Positions 35,999 to 47,221 are shown, counted from the stretch's first letter. The stretch is DNA of 64,000 bases from Bacillus sp. MM2020_4 (GCF_011250555.1 NZ_JAANMZ010000002.1:62001-126000), one strand, 5' to 3'. Notes: generated by a model from the sequence alone, not told the origin. Numbers and translations are program-made.

Positions 35999-36027
35999 AA
36001 AAAGGGATGGAAAATAATCTCCATCCC
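35999..36027 (-). terminator. terminator of nrdJ
   Basis: GGGATGGA and TCCATCCC form an 8-bp stem with an 8-nt loop, then TTTTTC on the reverse strand. Confidence 0.85.
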
Positions 36028-36035
36028 CTAAAACT

Positions 36036-39000
36036 CTATAAACCACACTTTAGTTGGGCACCACAATTGGTACAAGTATTACAGCCGCCCATTTCTTTAA
36101 CTTTTCCTTTGCGGCAGACCGGGCAGGTGTTGCCAACCTCAGAACCGATTGTTACATCTGTTGATCGTAGGTCAGTAATGGTATCAACAAGGACAACATG
36201 CTGCTTTGGTTTATCTTCAAACATCGATAATTGCTCGTTTGTATTTTCCTCAGCTTTAAGTGTTAATACTTGTGAATCCCTTGATCCGTCCACATAGACA
36301 GTACCCCCCTTAGCACCACCACGATATAGGCGTTCGTAAACCTTTTCTACCTGTTCGACGCTATAGCCTTTTGGTGCGTTAACGGTTTTACTGATTGAAC
36401 TGTCAATCCAACGCTGGATCACACACTGAACATCTGCATGAGCTTCAGGAGCTAACTCCATCGATGATACAAACCAATTTGGAAGATTGTCTGCATCTGC
36501 TTCTGGATGCTGTTCTAAATATTCTTGTACAATATCTGCTTTTACTTCGATAAATTTACCAAGACGTCCGCTGCGGAAATAAGAGAATGAGAAATAAGGC
36601 TCTAATCCGGTGGAAACCCCAACCATTGTTCCAGTGGACCCCGTTGGAGCAACAGTTAGCAAATGGGAATTTCTTATTCCGTTTTCTAATATCGATTGAC
36701 GGATATCTTCAGGCATTTTTTTCATAAATCCCGTTTCAATGAAAGCTTTTCTTAAACGGTTTGTATCTTCCCTTGTTTCTCCGTTTAAGAATGGGAAACT
36801 TCCCTTCTCTGTTGCTAATTCAACTGATGTTCTATAAGCTGTCGTTGCAATTGTTTCAAATACTTGATCAACAAGTCTATTTCCTTCAGGTGAACCATAT
36901 TCCGTTTCACAGTAAATCAGTAAATCGTGTAATCCCATTACACCAAGTCCAACGCGGCGCTCACCAAGGGCTTGCTTTTTATTTTCTTCTAAGAAATATG
37001 GTGTTGCATTAATAACGTTGTCTTGCATTCTGACGCCAACTTCTACCGTTTTCTTTAATTTCTCAAAGTCAACAGTTTTTGTTTCTTTGTCTGCCATTTC
37101 GGCAAGGTTAACAGCGGCTAGGTTACACACTGAAAATGGTGCGAGAGGTTGTTCCAGTTTGTTATCCTAGAGGCTTTTTATCCCCTAGTTCTAACAGTTG
37201 AATTCCTGTTAGTTCAGCATATCTTTTCATTACACACTTTTTGCATAAATATTAACAATTCTTTTCTTCCACGATCTTCACCAAAAACTGCCTTTGAAAT
37301 GACCCTAATATCTTTCACATCGAACAGTTTTTGAATGTCTTCTAATAATGGCTTAATAGTGGTTTTTACCCTATTGAAAGGAGTTGCAAGAACAATTTCT
37401 TGATTTTATTTCCACTATTTTTTTTAGCTTATTATCTTTATCGTAAAAGAAAAAATCTGGTTTATACAATTTATAACCTAAATCAAATACCTGGGCTTCA
37501 TAGGCCCAATGAATCGAATAAAAATCAAGGTATCTAGCATATGCGTATTCATAAGAACTTCTTAAATAATGCCCTTTGTAAAAACCCGCATACCCTCTAT
37601 TCACTTTAATCACCTTAATTCCATTCATTCAATAATCGACTATGGTTTTGTGTGTAATGTTGCGGCCTCGTGGATGGATTATATTCTGCTGTGCAGGTTC
37701 ACCATCTATGCGTTGCCCCTGACTAAACTTTTACATCTAGCCTTCGGTTCGGATTAGCCTCTCAGCCTTCCCGCTTAATTCCGCAATTTTTAACGTGAGG
37801 CAAACTAAGCCACTTCACCACACGGATTAGTTGCAACAACTTGTTGTCCATATGCTTTAGCATTGGTCATGTCGTTTGCATTATCAATGAAAAAGATTCC
37901 CGGCTCGGCAGAGTAAGTAGCACAAATGTTAATTAAATTCCATAACTCTTTTGCTTTAATCTTTTTATACACGCGTACTTTATGTCCGAGTTTTTCCCAC
38001 GCGCGGACATCTCCGACTTGATGCCATTCTTCATTGTAAATTTTCATTTCCTCTTCGTTGTAGTGTTCAACATACGGGAAACGAAGTTCATATTCAGCAT
38101 CATTTTCAACGGCTTCCATAAATTCTTTTGTTAAACATACAGATATATTTGCACCCGTTAAGAATTCTGAATTATGGACAGTGTAATTTCCACCTGTAGC
38201 TAATTTTTCTTCTGCATCAGCAATGATATTTTCATCAAAACCACCATTACCTGGGATATTTTTGTAGTTAACAATTCCCTGATACATAGCAGTTTCTTGC
38301 AGGGTCAATGGTGTGAGCTTCAGCTTATCTTTTGCATGCTTTTTAATCGTTTCGTCGTTGGTATTTTCAATTAAGAATCGTAAAATTCTAGGATTTTGCA
38401 TCTTAGAAATAATAAATTCAATAATGTCTGGGTGCCAATCCGCTAGCATGATCATTTGTGCTCCGCGTCTTGACCCACCCTGCTCAACCAAATGCGTTAA
38501 CTTCGCAATATCATCCAACCACGATACCGATCCAGATGATTTTCCGTTAACGCCCCTAGCCAAGGTATTACGCGGTCGCAACGTTGAACCATTTGTACCA
38601 ACACCGCCGCCGCGGCTCATGATTTCCATTACTTGCTTACGATGGTCAGAGATACCTTCGCGGGAATCTGCAACGAACGGCATTACGTAACAATTGAAGA
38701 ATGTCACGTCAGTATTTGCCCCAGCACCATACAAGACTCGGCCTGCTGGAATAAAGTTCATCGTTACAAGCTCTTGATAGAACCTTTCAAACCACTCTCT
38801 ACGCTTTTCTTCCGTTTCTTCAACAGATGCAAGGCCTGTAGCATTCCGCTTCGCAATTTGCTCGTAGAAGAGCTCCAACGGCTTTTCAATGACATCTAAA
38901 GACCGGATGATGATCCCTGTACTTGTTTCCTCAGGATTGTCGAGCGCTCCTCTAAACTCCTCTTCAATCAAAACCTTAGCCTTTTTATTTTCCCAGTCAA

Positions 39001-39256
39001 TTTCCATGATCGTTCCTAAACCTCTTGCTGGAAATTTCGGATCTTCTTTAATCGTTAAAACAACAAAGTCGCCATTTGTTAGGGTAATTTTTGCTGTGTC
39101 TTTGAAGGTGTAACGGTCTAGCATGACCAAACGTGAAACACCCTTATGAGTTATTTTCATATCTGGGGTAACCGGGTGTACTTGGGGGAACAGGCGGATA
39201 TCCTCATTCAACCTTTCAAAATCAATATTCATTTTTTGTCTAAAAACTACAGACAT
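36036..39256 (-). CDS. nrdJ: adenosylcobalamin-dependent ribonucleotide reductase, gene split by an intron
   Basis: Two exons, 37817-39256 and 36036-37154, together encode 852 residues of a class II reductase. Exon 1 ends at ...VATNPCG and exon 2 continues EQPLAPFSVCNLAAVNLAE, restoring the active-site motif NPCGEQPLAP. Other motifs: FFNCYVMP (catalytic Cys), GRVLYGAGAN, SRGGGVGTNGS, PTGSTGTM, and a C-terminal CPVCRKGK / CNTCTNCGAQLKCG redox-zinc tail. Without splicing, translation would stop two codons after GE. It makes dNDPs from NDPs using B12. GAAGGAG precedes the ATG. Confidence 0.94.
37155..37816 (-). other. group I-like self-splicing intron in nrdJ
   Basis: About 662 nt lie between the exons. 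The 5' exon ends in U (GUGUGGU) and the intron ends in G (AAACUG), as group I splicing requires; joining restores the reductase motif exactly. The insert has in-frame stops, excluding an intein, and encodes a homing endonuclease-like gene. The core helices P3-P9 were not folded here, so subclass is unknown. A repeated GAA at both borders makes the boundaries uncertain by 3 nt. Confidence 0.8.
37214..37628 (-). pseudogene. frameshifted intron-encoded homing endonuclease
   Basis: The first 78 residues (GHYLRSSYEYAYARYLDFYS, then YKPDFFFYDKDNKL and VEIKS) match the PD-(D/E)xK/Vsr-like endonuclease pattern of phage and Bacillus group I introns: R-SxxE, then PDF, then ExK. After VEIKSR the frame ends in CSCNSFQ-TAG, but the +1 frame continues EIVLATPFNRVKTT for about 60 codons to TGA at 37214. 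An A-rich stretch (AAATAAAATCAAGAAA) is where the shift lies. Probably inactive. Confidence 0.7.
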
Positions 39257-39359
39257 GAGAACAACTCCTTCAATATAAATCTCTCTTATGTTAAGTTCTA
39301 GTAAGTTTTGCTATATCTAGTTGTCTTAATACACTTACGTTAACAAAATAAATCATAAA

Positions 39360-39408
39360 AATCAATATATAGTACCGAAAATATTTTCGACACCACTATA
39401 TATTGTAT
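39360..39408. promoter_or_regulatory. pair of NrdR boxes upstream of nrdJ
   Basis: CAATATATAG (39363-39372) and CTATATATTG (39396-39405) match the core of the 16-bp NrdR box; their centres are 33 bp apart, about three helical turns, the spacing seen at NrdR-controlled operons. The rest of 39257-39548 shows no gene. Confidence 0.8.
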
Positions 39409-39548
39409 GACGAGCAAATAACATTAATTTTGTCAAACTTAAAATAAACTAGATTTGGGAGAAAACAAAAGCTATTATTTGTTTTTCGCCCTAAAACAGG
39501 AAAATTCAACAAATTTTGCGGCTTGCCACTTTTTTTAAAAAGAAAATA

Positions 39549-39569
39549 GAAAAAGCGGCCGCAGCCGCT
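39549..39569 (-). terminator. terminator of lipM
   Basis: AGCGGC-TGCG-GCCGCT followed by TTTTTC on the reverse strand. Confidence 0.8.
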
Positions 39570-39574
39570 ACCAA

Positions 39575-40411
39575 TTACCGTTTAAAATTCCATTCATCAC
39601 TCTCATAGCGTTCTTTTGCTATTCTTTCAACATATGCAAGTTCTTCATCCGTTAATTGATATGGTTCAAGATCAATGTTCAGCCCCTCAGCAAACCCCTT
39701 ATAAAAGGCCTCTTTTGCCTCTTCTAGTGAAATCCGCCTTGGACTGATTGCATTAATGGCAACCGCCTTATCCTTGAAGGCCTTCTTCATCCGTTCCTTT
39801 ACCCGTTCGCTTGAATATTTAAACAAACTAAACAACTTATCTTCATCCAAATCCAATAAAATGGCTCCATGTTGAAGGATGACACCCTTTTGCCTTGTTT
39901 GCGCGCTACCTGCTACCTTCCTGCCTTCCACCACCAGCTCATACCAGCTCGGTGCATCAAAGCAGACAGCAGAACGTGGATTTTTCAATGCATCTCGTTC
40001 CTCTGCTGTCATTGGTACAGCAAAATAAGCTTCAAGACCTAAATGATGAAAGCCTTTTAGAATTCCTTCCGATATTACCCTATATGCCTCTGTTACAGTT
40101 TTAGGCATTGCAGGGTGCTCTTCTGAAACAATGACACTATATGTAAGCTCATGCTCATGGAGAACGCCGCGCCCACCCGTAGGTCTCCTGACAAACCCCA
40201 GCCCATGTGCTTTCACCGCATCCATGTCAATTTCTTTTTCAACCTTTTGAAAATATCCAACAGACAGGGACGGAGGATTCCAGCCATAGAAACGAATGAC
40301 GGGAGGGATTTTTCCCTCGCTATGCCAATCTAGCAATGCTTCATCCAACGCCATATTAAAAGATGGTGAACTATTTCCAGAATCGATAAAACGCCAAACT
40401 TCTCTGTTCAT
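39575..40411 (-). CDS. lipM: octanoyl-[ACP]:protein octanoyltransferase
   Basis: A 278-residue protein of the BPL/LplA/LipB fold with [18 protein letters not shown] and the catalytic Cys150 in [13 protein letters not shown], the same number as in B. subtilis LipM. It moves octanoyl from ACP to GcvH; LipA then makes lipoyl, and LipL passes it on to dehydrogenase E2 subunits. It lies near the glycine cleavage genes, which need lipoyl-GcvH. ATG 40411 after GAGGT. Confidence 0.95.
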   Translation of the reverse strand: MNREVWRFIDSGNSSPSFNMALDEALLDWHSEGKIPPVIRFYGWNPPSLSVGYFQKVEKEIDMDAVKAHGLGFVRRPTGGRGVLHEHELTYSVIVSEEHPAMPKTVTEAYRVISEGILKGFHHLGLEAYFAVPMTAEERDALKNPRSAVCFDAPSWYELVVEGRKVAGSAQTRQKGVILQHGAILLDLDEDKLFSLFKYSSERVKERMKKAFKDKAVAINAISPRRISLEEAKEAFYKGFAEGLNIDLEPYQLTDEELAYVERIAKERYESDEWNFKR

Positions 40412-40606
40412 GAACAAACCTCATTTTTTTATAATCATTTCGATTTTAAGTCTACCAAAATCTGATATGATTTCAAAACAAGTTGTTTCTGCTATAATTT
40501 TAATTAGGCAAAAGTAAAAGATTTTTCGCTAATCATCTTTATCTTTACTCTAATGACTTATATAATAAAAGCTAGAGCAAGAAAGCTTGAAAGGGGCAAA
40601 AAGAAG

Positions 40607-40990
40607 TTGAGTTCACTTTATGGTTTATTAATCATTCTCGCAGCAGTTATCATTTACTCCGTTACCACCTATTTCTTTCAGAAGAGGATTGTTAAAACGG
40701 TAACAGAAGAAGAATTCCGTGCAGGTTACAGAAAGGCACAACTAATAGATGTTCGTGAAGCGAACGAATTTGATGGCGGCCATATTTTAGGAGCACGTAA
40801 TATCCCAATGTCACAAATGAAAATGCGTATGCCAGAAATTCGCAAAGATATGCCTGTTTACTTGTATTGCCAAAGTGGTATGCGCAGTGCGCGTGCAGCA
40901 CAATTTTTACACAAAAGAGGCTACAAAGAACTTACCCAGCTTCAAGGCGGTTTCAAGAAGTGGTCTGGTAAAGTAAAAACTAAAAAATAA
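40607..40990 (+). CDS. yqhL: membrane-anchored rhodanese-like protein YqhL
   Basis: A 127-residue protein: one N-terminal helix (LYGLLIILAAVIIYSVTTYF) and a single rhodanese domain with active-site loop YCQSGMRSARAA (Cys88). Rhodaneses carry persulfide sulfur. TTG 40607 lies 10 nt after AAAGGGG; the open extension upstream to 40553 lacks a site. Same position as in B. subtilis. Confidence 0.9.
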   Translation: MSSLYGLLIILAAVIIYSVTTYFFQKRIVKTVTEEEFRAGYRKAQLIDVREANEFDGGHILGARNIPMSQMKMRMPEIRKDMPVYLYCQSGMRSARAAQFLHKRGYKELTQLQGGFKKWSGKVKTKK

Positions 40991-41003
40991 TAATGACTCT
41001 AAA

Positions 41004-41033
41004 GTTCCAGGGATATCCCCGGAGCTTTTTTTG
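41004..41033 (+). terminator. terminator of yqhL
   Basis: GTTCCAGGG and CCCCGGAGC pair with one mismatch around ATAT, followed by TTTTTTTG. Confidence 0.8.
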
Positions 41034-41047
41034 TTTCCAAAGTTAAG

Positions 41048-41080
41048 AAAGATCAGATTCATTTTTCGAATCTGATCTTT
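41048..41080. terminator. terminator of the gcv operon
   Basis: AAAGATCAGATTC and GAATCTGATCTTT form a perfect 13-bp stem with a 7-nt loop, immediately after gcvPB; on the reverse strand TTTCTTAAC follows. Confidence 0.85.
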
Positions 41081-41089
41081 CTTCCCATT

Positions 41090-42550
41090 TTACGCTCTTT
41101 GATATTTTAAAACTGGTTTACGTGCTGCCAGCGTTTCATCTAAACGGCCAATGACCGTTGTATGCGGTGCCTCCTGAACGACTTCAGGATTTTCTTCTGC
41201 CTCTTTCGCGATTTGAATCATGATATCAACGAAGGAATCAAGTGTTTCTTTTGATTCTGTCTCTGTCGGCTCAATCATGATACATTCTTCCACATTTAAT
41301 GGGAAATAAATGGTTGGTGGATGATAGCCAAAATCAAGCAGACGTTTCGCTATATCCAATGTGCGGACGCCTAATTTTTTCTGGCGTTTACCACTTAATA
41401 CAAACTCGTGCTTACAATGCTTATCGAATGGTAAATCATAATGCTCAGCCAATCTCCTCATCATATAGTTGGCATTTAATACAGCATACTCCGTTACTGC
41501 CTTTAAGCCATCAGGACCCATTGAACGAATATAGGTATACGCACGAACGTTGATTCCAAAGTTACCATAGAACGGCTTCACGCGGCCAATAGATTGCGGA
41601 CGATCATAATCAAGCACGAATTCTTCGCCGCGCTTTGAAATAATTGGTTTTGGCAAAAACGGAATAAGATCTGCCTTTACACCAACAGGACCCGATCCAG
41701 GGCCGCCGCCACCATGTGGACCTGTAAAGGTTTTATGAAGATTTAAATGAACAACGTCAAAGCCCATGTCGCCGGGTCTTGCTTTTGAAAGAACAGCATT
41801 AAGGTTTGCCCCGTCGTAATAAACTTTTCCACCCGCTTCATGAATAATTTCAGTGATTTCGATTATATTTTCTTCAAAAAGCCCTAGTGTATTCGGATTT
41901 GTAAGCATGAGTGCTGCCGTATCATCGCCAACGACCCTTCTTAAATCATCTAAATCAACAAGACCTTTGTCCGTTGATTTGACTGTTACTGTTTCAAAAC
42001 CTGCGATGGTAGCTGAAGCAGGGTTTGTTCCGTGGGCAGAATCAGGCACGATTACCTTTGTCCGGTTAAGATCTCCATTTGCCTCATGGTAGGCACGGAT
42101 TAGCATTAATCCAGTCCACTCCCCATGTGCACCTGCAGCAGACTGTAAGGTCACTTCATCCATACCGGTAATTTCTATTAAATGCTGCTGCAAATCGTAT
42201 AAAAGCCCCAGTGCCCCTTGAACAGAGCTTTCGTCCTGCAGTGGATGGACATGGGCAAATCCATTAAAGCGGGCAACATTTTCATTGATTTTCGGATTGT
42301 ATTTCATGGTACAAGAACCTAACGGATAAAATCCTGAATCCAGGCCATGGTTTCTTTTCGAAAGAGCGGTATAATGGCGCATAATATCAAGCTCAGAAAC
42401 CTCGGGAAGTTCAGGTTCAACTGCGCGAAGATAACCCTCGGGCAGCAGGTCGCTAATCTCCAATTCAGGAATATCCATTTCTGGAAGACTGTATCCGATT
42501 CGTCCCGGTGTGCTAGCTTCAAAAATGAGTGCTTGGTCTTGATTATGCAT
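41090..42550 (-). CDS. gcvPB: glycine dehydrogenase (decarboxylating) subunit 2
   Basis: A 486-residue PLP subunit with the cofactor Lys in [20 protein letters not shown]. With GcvPA it decarboxylates glycine and passes aminomethyl to lipoyl-GcvH. The start overlaps gcvPA by 8 bp, so the subunits are made together. The C-terminus [12 protein letters not shown] is conserved. It is last in the gcvT-PA-PB operon. Confidence 0.96.
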   Translation of the reverse strand: MHNQDQALIFEASTPGRIGYSLPEMDIPELEISDLLPEGYLRAVEPELPEVSELDIMRHYTALSKRNHGLDSGFYPLGSCTMKYNPKINENVARFNGFAHVHPLQDESSVQGALGLLYDLQQHLIEITGMDEVTLQSAAGAHGEWTGLMLIRAYHEANGDLNRTKVIVPDSAHGTNPASATIAGFETVTVKSTDKGLVDLDDLRRVVGDDTAALMLTNPNTLGLFEENIIEITEIIHEAGGKVYYDGANLNAVLSKARPGDMGFDVVHLNLHKTFTGPHGGGGPGSGPVGVKADLIPFLPKPIISKRGEEFVLDYDRPQSIGRVKPFYGNFGINVRAYTYIRSMGPDGLKAVTEYAVLNANYMMRRLAEHYDLPFDKHCKHEFVLSGKRQKKLGVRTLDIAKRLLDFGYHPPTIYFPLNVEECIMIEPTETESKETLDSFVDIMIQIAKEAEENPEVVQEAPHTTVIGRLDETLAARKPVLKYQRA

Positions 42551-43889
42551 GCAGATCCCCCAATTCTTTCACTAAAGTATCGATTTCTTCCTTCGTCCTT
42601 TGCTCTGTAACGGCAACGAGCATATGGTTAGCGAGCTCAGAATAGTCGCGTCCCAAATCATAACCGCCGATGATTCCTATTTGTAACAGTTTTTGATTCA
42701 TTTCTTTAACAGGCTTATTTAATTTCACAACAAATTCATTGAACGAATAGCCGTCATTAACGACTTCAAATCCTGCTTCTTTAAAAGCCATTTTTGCATA
42801 ATGTGCCTTCTGTAAATTAGCTGCAGCCATTTCACGGACACCTTTTTTACCTAGAGCCGTCATTGCAACAGAGGCAGCAAGGGCGTTAAGTGCTTGATTT
42901 GAACAGATATTAGATGTAGCTTTTTCACGGCGGATATGCTGTTCCCGGGCTTGTAGAGTTAAGACAAAACCACGGCGGCCTTGATCGTCCACTGTCTGAC
43001 CGACAAGACGTCCAGGTACCTTCCGCATCAATTTAGTTGTAACCGCAAAATAGCCGCAGTGAGGTCCGCCAAATGCAGTTGGAATTCCAAACGGCTGTGC
43101 ATCCCCAATGACAATGTCAGCGCCAAATTTTCCTGGAGGAGTTAAAACGCCAAGTGATAATGGATTGCTGCTAACAACAAACATCCCTTTAGCAGCATGA
43201 ACGATTTCCTCAACCTCTTTTAACGGCTCGATTCTGCCAAAGAAATTTGGATATTGAACAATTACCGCTGCAACATTCTCATTCACCATTCCTTTTAATG
43301 CATCAACATCTGTCACGCCATCTTTCACCGGCACTTCTACCACTTCAAGATACTGGCCTTTTGCATACGTTTTTAAAACATCGCGATACTCAGGATGGAC
43401 TGCACTAGAAACAACGATTGTTTTCCGTTTTGTATGACCGGCACTAAGCATTGCAGCCTCTGCAAGTGCAGTTCCCCCATCATACATTGAGGAGTTCGCC
43501 ACATCCATTCCCGTTAACTCACAAATCATTGTTTGGAATTCAAAAATGGCTTGCAGTTCACCTTGAGAAATTTCCGGCTGATATGGTGTATAGGCAGTAT
43601 AAAATTCAGAACGAGAGATTACATGATCAACGATGACGGGCATGTAATGATCATAAACACCGGCACCTAGAAATGAGACATTTCTTTTAAGGTCGGCATT
43701 GCGGTCAGCTAACATGAATAACTCTTTCAGTAGGGCAGTCTCAGACTTAGCCGCTTTAATGTTGTATTCACCCTTAAATCTTACCTTTTCCGGGATATCG
43801 CTAAACAGTTCATCAATTGAGGAAACACCAATCGTATCAAGCATAGCCTTCTTATCTTGTTCAGTCATAGGTAAATAACGATGTTTCAT
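42543..43889 (-). CDS. gcvPA: glycine dehydrogenase (decarboxylating) subunit 1
   Basis: A 448-residue protein of the same fold type as GcvPB but lacking the PLP lysine; motifs [35 protein letters not shown], and [19 protein letters not shown]. It forms the P-protein with GcvPB. GAGGAGGGAG precedes the ATG; gcvT ends 22 bp upstream. Confidence 0.96.
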   Translation of the reverse strand: MKHRYLPMTEQDKKAMLDTIGVSSIDELFSDIPEKVRFKGEYNIKAAKSETALLKELFMLADRNADLKRNVSFLGAGVYDHYMPVIVDHVISRSEFYTAYTPYQPEISQGELQAIFEFQTMICELTGMDVANSSMYDGGTALAEAAMLSAGHTKRKTIVVSSAVHPEYRDVLKTYAKGQYLEVVEVPVKDGVTDVDALKGMVNENVAAVIVQYPNFFGRIEPLKEVEEIVHAAKGMFVVSSNPLSLGVLTPPGKFGADIVIGDAQPFGIPTAFGGPHCGYFAVTTKLMRKVPGRLVGQTVDDQGRRGFVLTLQAREQHIRREKATSNICSNQALNALAASVAMTALGKKGVREMAAANLQKAHYAKMAFKEAGFEVVNDGYSFNEFVVKLNKPVKEMNQKLLQIGIIGGYDLGRDYSELANHMLVAVTEQRTKEEIDTLVKELGDLHA

Positions 43890-43911
43890 AAACCTAACTC
43901 CCTCCTCATGT

Positions 43912-45015
43912 CTACTTTTGTCTTTTATAAAAAGGTGTTGAAACCACTGAAGCTTTTAAACGTTTCCCACGAATTTCAATTTCTACCTCAGACTCAAGCC
44001 CAGTAAATTCCGTCTTAATAAGGGCAAGACCGATGTTTTTCTTTAAAGAAGGTGACTGAGTGCCAGTAGTTACCTCTCCGATTAGCTCATCACCCTTGTA
44101 AACAGGATATCCGTGGCGAGGGATTCCGCGATCAATCATTTCAATCCCCACTAATTTTCTTGATAATCCATCTTCCTTTTGCTGTTTAAGGACTTCTTTG
44201 CCAATAAAGTCAGATTCTTTATTTACTTTTACAGCAAATCCGATCCCTGCTTCTAACGGCGAAATTTCCGGTGATAGTTCTTGCCCATAAAGAGCTAAAT
44301 TCGCTTCGAATCGGAGGGTATCGCGTGCACCTAGACCACATGGGATGACACCCTCTTCTTTACCCGCCTCTAAAATTGCTCTCCACAATTCGACAACATC
44401 TTTTGCATCACAGTACAGCTCAAACCCATCTTCACCGGTATAGCCAGTTCTAGATACAAGTGCCGTTTTGCCATTTAGGTTTACTTCCTGCTTGAATTTG
44501 AAAAAGCCAATTTCACTTAAATCTGTTTCGGTCGCAAGTTTTTGTAATACCTTTTCAGCAAGCGGACCTTGTAAAGCAAGTTGAGCTGTTTTTTCTGATA
44601 GGTTTTCGATGCTAACCTCACCTTCTAAATGCTCTTCAAGCCATTTATAATCCTTTTCAATATTTGATGCATTCACGACTAAGAGGTAATGGTCATCTTC
44701 GATTTTATAGACAAGTAAATCATCAACCGTACCGCCGTTTTCATAGCACATTGCAGTGTATTGGGCACCGCCGTTTTTGACTTTTGAAATGTCATTTGTC
44801 ATCATTTTTTGCAAGTAGCGTAAACTGTCAGGACCTTTTACTTCCACTTCCCCCATATGGGATACATCAAACAAACCCGCCCGTTTGCGGACTGCTTCAT
44901 GCTCATCCTTAATGCTTGAGAATTGGACTGGCAGCTCCCAACCACCAAAATCGATGGTTTTCCCCCCATTTTCTTTGTATACATCGAAAAGCGGAGTACG
45001 TTGTAATTCAGTCAT
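43912..45015 (-). CDS. gcvT: aminomethyltransferase (T-protein)
   Basis: A 367-residue folate-dependent aminomethyltransferase with [19 protein letters not shown] at the N-terminus and [15 protein letters not shown], which are the T-protein signatures. It transfers the methylene carbon of glycine to THF. First gene of the operon, controlled by the riboswitch upstream. GGGGGA precedes the ATG. Confidence 0.97.
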   Translation of the reverse strand: MTELQRTPLFDVYKENGGKTIDFGGWELPVQFSSIKDEHEAVRKRAGLFDVSHMGEVEVKGPDSLRYLQKMMTNDISKVKNGGAQYTAMCYENGGTVDDLLVYKIEDDHYLLVVNASNIEKDYKWLEEHLEGEVSIENLSEKTAQLALQGPLAEKVLQKLATETDLSEIGFFKFKQEVNLNGKTALVSRTGYTGEDGFELYCDAKDVVELWRAILEAGKEEGVIPCGLGARDTLRFEANLALYGQELSPEISPLEAGIGFAVKVNKESDFIGKEVLKQQKEDGLSRKLVGIEMIDRGIPRHGYPVYKGDELIGEVTTGTQSPSLKKNIGLALIKTEFTGLESEVEIEIRGKRLKASVVSTPFYKRQK

Positions 45016-45114
45016 CCAAAAATCCCCCTTCAGTCTTTTATTCTGAAAAAATTGTTATCCTTTTTTTCTTTTTAGAAAAACAAACAGGTGTGTGGTTAGT
45101 CCGAAAAAGAGCAT

Positions 45115-45161
45115 AAAAAAGGACAGAAACCTCCCTTTGAATAAAGAAGGTCTCTGTCCTT
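45115..45161 (-). terminator. riboswitch-controlled terminator
   Basis: AAGGACAGAGACCT and AGGTTTCTGTCCTT form a 14-bp stem (one G-U) followed by TTTTTTATGC, just after the glycine aptamers and before gcvT. Confidence 0.9.
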
Positions 45162-45311
45162 GCACCTGAAAGTTTACCGAAAATGGTTTTCCCCTTTGGT
45201 GGCTGATCCTATTGGTCAGCACTCTCCAGAGCTGCGTCAAACAAGAGTTCTTTTGCCTGAGAGATTCACAAATCTGCTTGCTCCTTCGGCGCTACAAAGT
45301 AGTCTCTCCCC
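45155..45311 (-). ncRNA. tandem glycine riboswitch
   Basis: The leader on the reverse strand has two glycine aptamers: GGGAGAGACU...GCGCCGAAGGAGCAAG...AAUCUCUCAGGCAAAAGAACUC, then CUCUGGAGAGUGCUGACC... ACCAAAGGGG...UUUCAGGUGCAAGGAC. The conserved GCCGAAGG and CUCAGGCAAAAG loops are plain. High glycine should favour the antiterminated form and switch on gcvT-PA-PB. The rest of 45312-45532 shows nothing but the yqhH leader. Confidence 0.95.
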
Positions 45312-45532
45312 TTGTTGTCATTCGCATTATAATATTTTCCAATTTGGTCATACTAATTATACTTATAAAATAAATTACCTTATTAAAATATTTAAAACTT
45401 TCAAAGCTATTTTCATCCTACCATTAAACCAACTCATTGGGCAATAACTTTATGATAAAAACGGAGTCCCTTTCTCAAGTTAAAAATTGGTTTCACACTA
45501 GAGTAGATAAAGTATGAAAAGGAGCTGATTTC

Positions 45533-47221
45533 ATGTCGGTCGAAATTGAATTTGATTCCTCTTGGCAGGATGATTTTTTACATAGAATTGACAACGATGG
45601 CCCATGGGGGAACTGGGAGCTTTTTAAGCTGGCAATCGGAGTTGAAAAACATTTGGTAATACCTGAATTTGAGGGTTTACAAGCCCCAGGATATTTACCG
45701 AATTTAACTCCCCTTCCCCACCAGCTCGAAACAGCCAAGCAAGTAATTGAACATATGAACGGAAAAGCCATCTTAGCGGATGAGGTGGGACTAGGAAAAA
45801 CGATTGAGGCTGGCTTAATTTTAAAAGAATATATGATTCGTGGATTAGTAAAAAAGGTATTGATTCTCGTACCCGCTTCATTGGTAACCCAATGGGCGAT
45901 TGAGCTGAATAGCAAATTTTTTATCCCTGCGATTACCCAAAGGAAAAGTTATGTCTGGGAACAATGTGATGTCGTCGTTTCCTCCATTGATACGGCCAAA
46001 CGAGACCCCCATCGTAGTATTATTTATAATCTGGACTACGACCTAATCATCATTGATGAAGCACATAAATTAAAAAACAACAAAACAAAAAACTACGAAT
46101 TCGTGCAAAATCTTAAAAAGAAGTTTTGTTTACTATTAACTGCCACACCGATTCAAAATCGTATTGAGGAAATTTTTAATCTTGTTTCCTTGCTTAAACC
46201 CGGACATTTAGGCAGCGAGACGTCATTCTATGAAAAATATAAACGCGATGCAAGATCTTTAAATGATGATGAACATTTAAAAGAATTGGTAAACAAGGTG
46301 ATGATCCGGAACCGCCGCGCTGATACAGGAATTGAATGGACGAAACGGCATGTGGAAACCATCCCGATTGAATTTACACCTCCTGAAAAAGAGCTATATG
46401 ACGCGATAAATACTATGAAAAACGAAGGTGATTGGCTTCAGTCAAGTGCCTTTTCAGTTATGACACTGCAACGTGAAGCATGCAGCAGCCGAGAAGCGGT
46501 TTTTTATACGCTGAAAAACATGCTTCAGAAAAAAGAGAATCCCACCCGTGCTTTCGAGGAACAAATACAGTTCCTGATTAACAAGGTGGAAGCCGTTCAG
46601 CAAAATTCCAAGGCGGAAAAAGCCCTTGAATTGATTCAAAATGTGGATGACAAGGTCATCATTTTTACCGAATATCGTGCAACACAGATGTACCTGCAGT
46701 GGTTCTTAAAACAACATGGGATTTCGTCTGTACCATTTCGCGGCGGCTTTAAACGCGGGAAAAAGGATTGGATGCGGGAATTGTTTCAAAAGCATGCACA
46801 AGTATTAATCGCGACAGAGGCTGGTGGTGAAGGCATTAATTTGCAGTTCTGTAATCATATTATCAATTTTGATTTACCATGGAATCCAATGCGGCTTGAG
46901 CAGCGAATTGGCCGGATTCATCGTCTCGGTCAAGAAAAGGATGTTATGATTTACAATTTCGCCATAAAAAACACCGTGGAAGAACATATTTTAAAACTAC
47001 TTTATGAAAAAATACACCTTTTTGAAAAAGTTATCGGTGAACTAGATGATATATTAACCAAACTGGAATTTGGCAATATTGAAGATCATTTGATTGATAT
47101 TTTCGGACAATCCGCATCTGAAGGAGAGATGCGAATAAAAATGGAGAATTTATCTTCGATGATTGAATTTGCCGAGAGTATGAAGGAAGGGGATTCACAT
47201 GCAGCAGCAGGAAATTCATAA
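45533..47221 (+). CDS. yqhH: SNF2-family DNA/RNA helicase YqhH
   Basis: A 562-residue Snf2-like ATPase: motif I DEVGLGKTIEAG, motif II IIDEAHKLKN, motif III LLTATPIQN, then the second lobe with IFTEYRATQMYLQW, ATEAGGEGINLQFC and QRIGRIHRLGQ. This subgroup resembles RapA/HepA. Role in Bacillus unknown. It overlaps yqhG by 23 bp. GGAGCTGATTTC precedes the ATG. Confidence 0.93.
   Translation: MSVEIEFDSSWQDDFLHRIDNDGPWGNWELFKLAIGVEKHLVIPEFEGLQAPGYLPNLTPLPHQLETAKQVIEHMNGKAILADEVGLGKTIEAGLILKEYMIRGLVKKVLILVPASLVTQWAIELNSKFFIPAITQRKSYVWEQCDVVVSSIDTAKRDPHRSIIYNLDYDLIIIDEAHKLKNNKTKNYEFVQNLKKKFCLLLTATPIQNRIEEIFNLVSLLKPGHLGSETSFYEKYKRDARSLNDDEHLKELVNKVMIRNRRADTGIEWTKRHVETIPIEFTPPEKELYDAINTMKNEGDWLQSSAFSVMTLQREACSSREAVFYTLKNMLQKKENPTRAFEEQIQFLINKVEAVQQNSKAEKALELIQNVDDKVIIFTEYRATQMYLQWFLKQHGISSVPFRGGFKRGKKDWMRELFQKHAQVLIATEAGGEGINLQFCNHIINFDLPWNPMRLEQRIGRIHRLGQEKDVMIYNFAIKNTVEEHILKLLYEKIHLFEKVIGELDDILTKLEFGNIEDHLIDIFGQSASEGEMRIKMENLSSMIEFAESMKEGDSHAAAGNS

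Noticed and set aside
37155-37816. Intein in NrdJ
   Set aside because: The insert has in-frame stops on entry (VA-TAG) and no intein splicing blocks; a spliced RNA intron explains the exon junction exactly.
45155-45311. T-box leader
   Set aside because: No T-box sequence or specifier loop; conserved glycine-aptamer loops are present instead.
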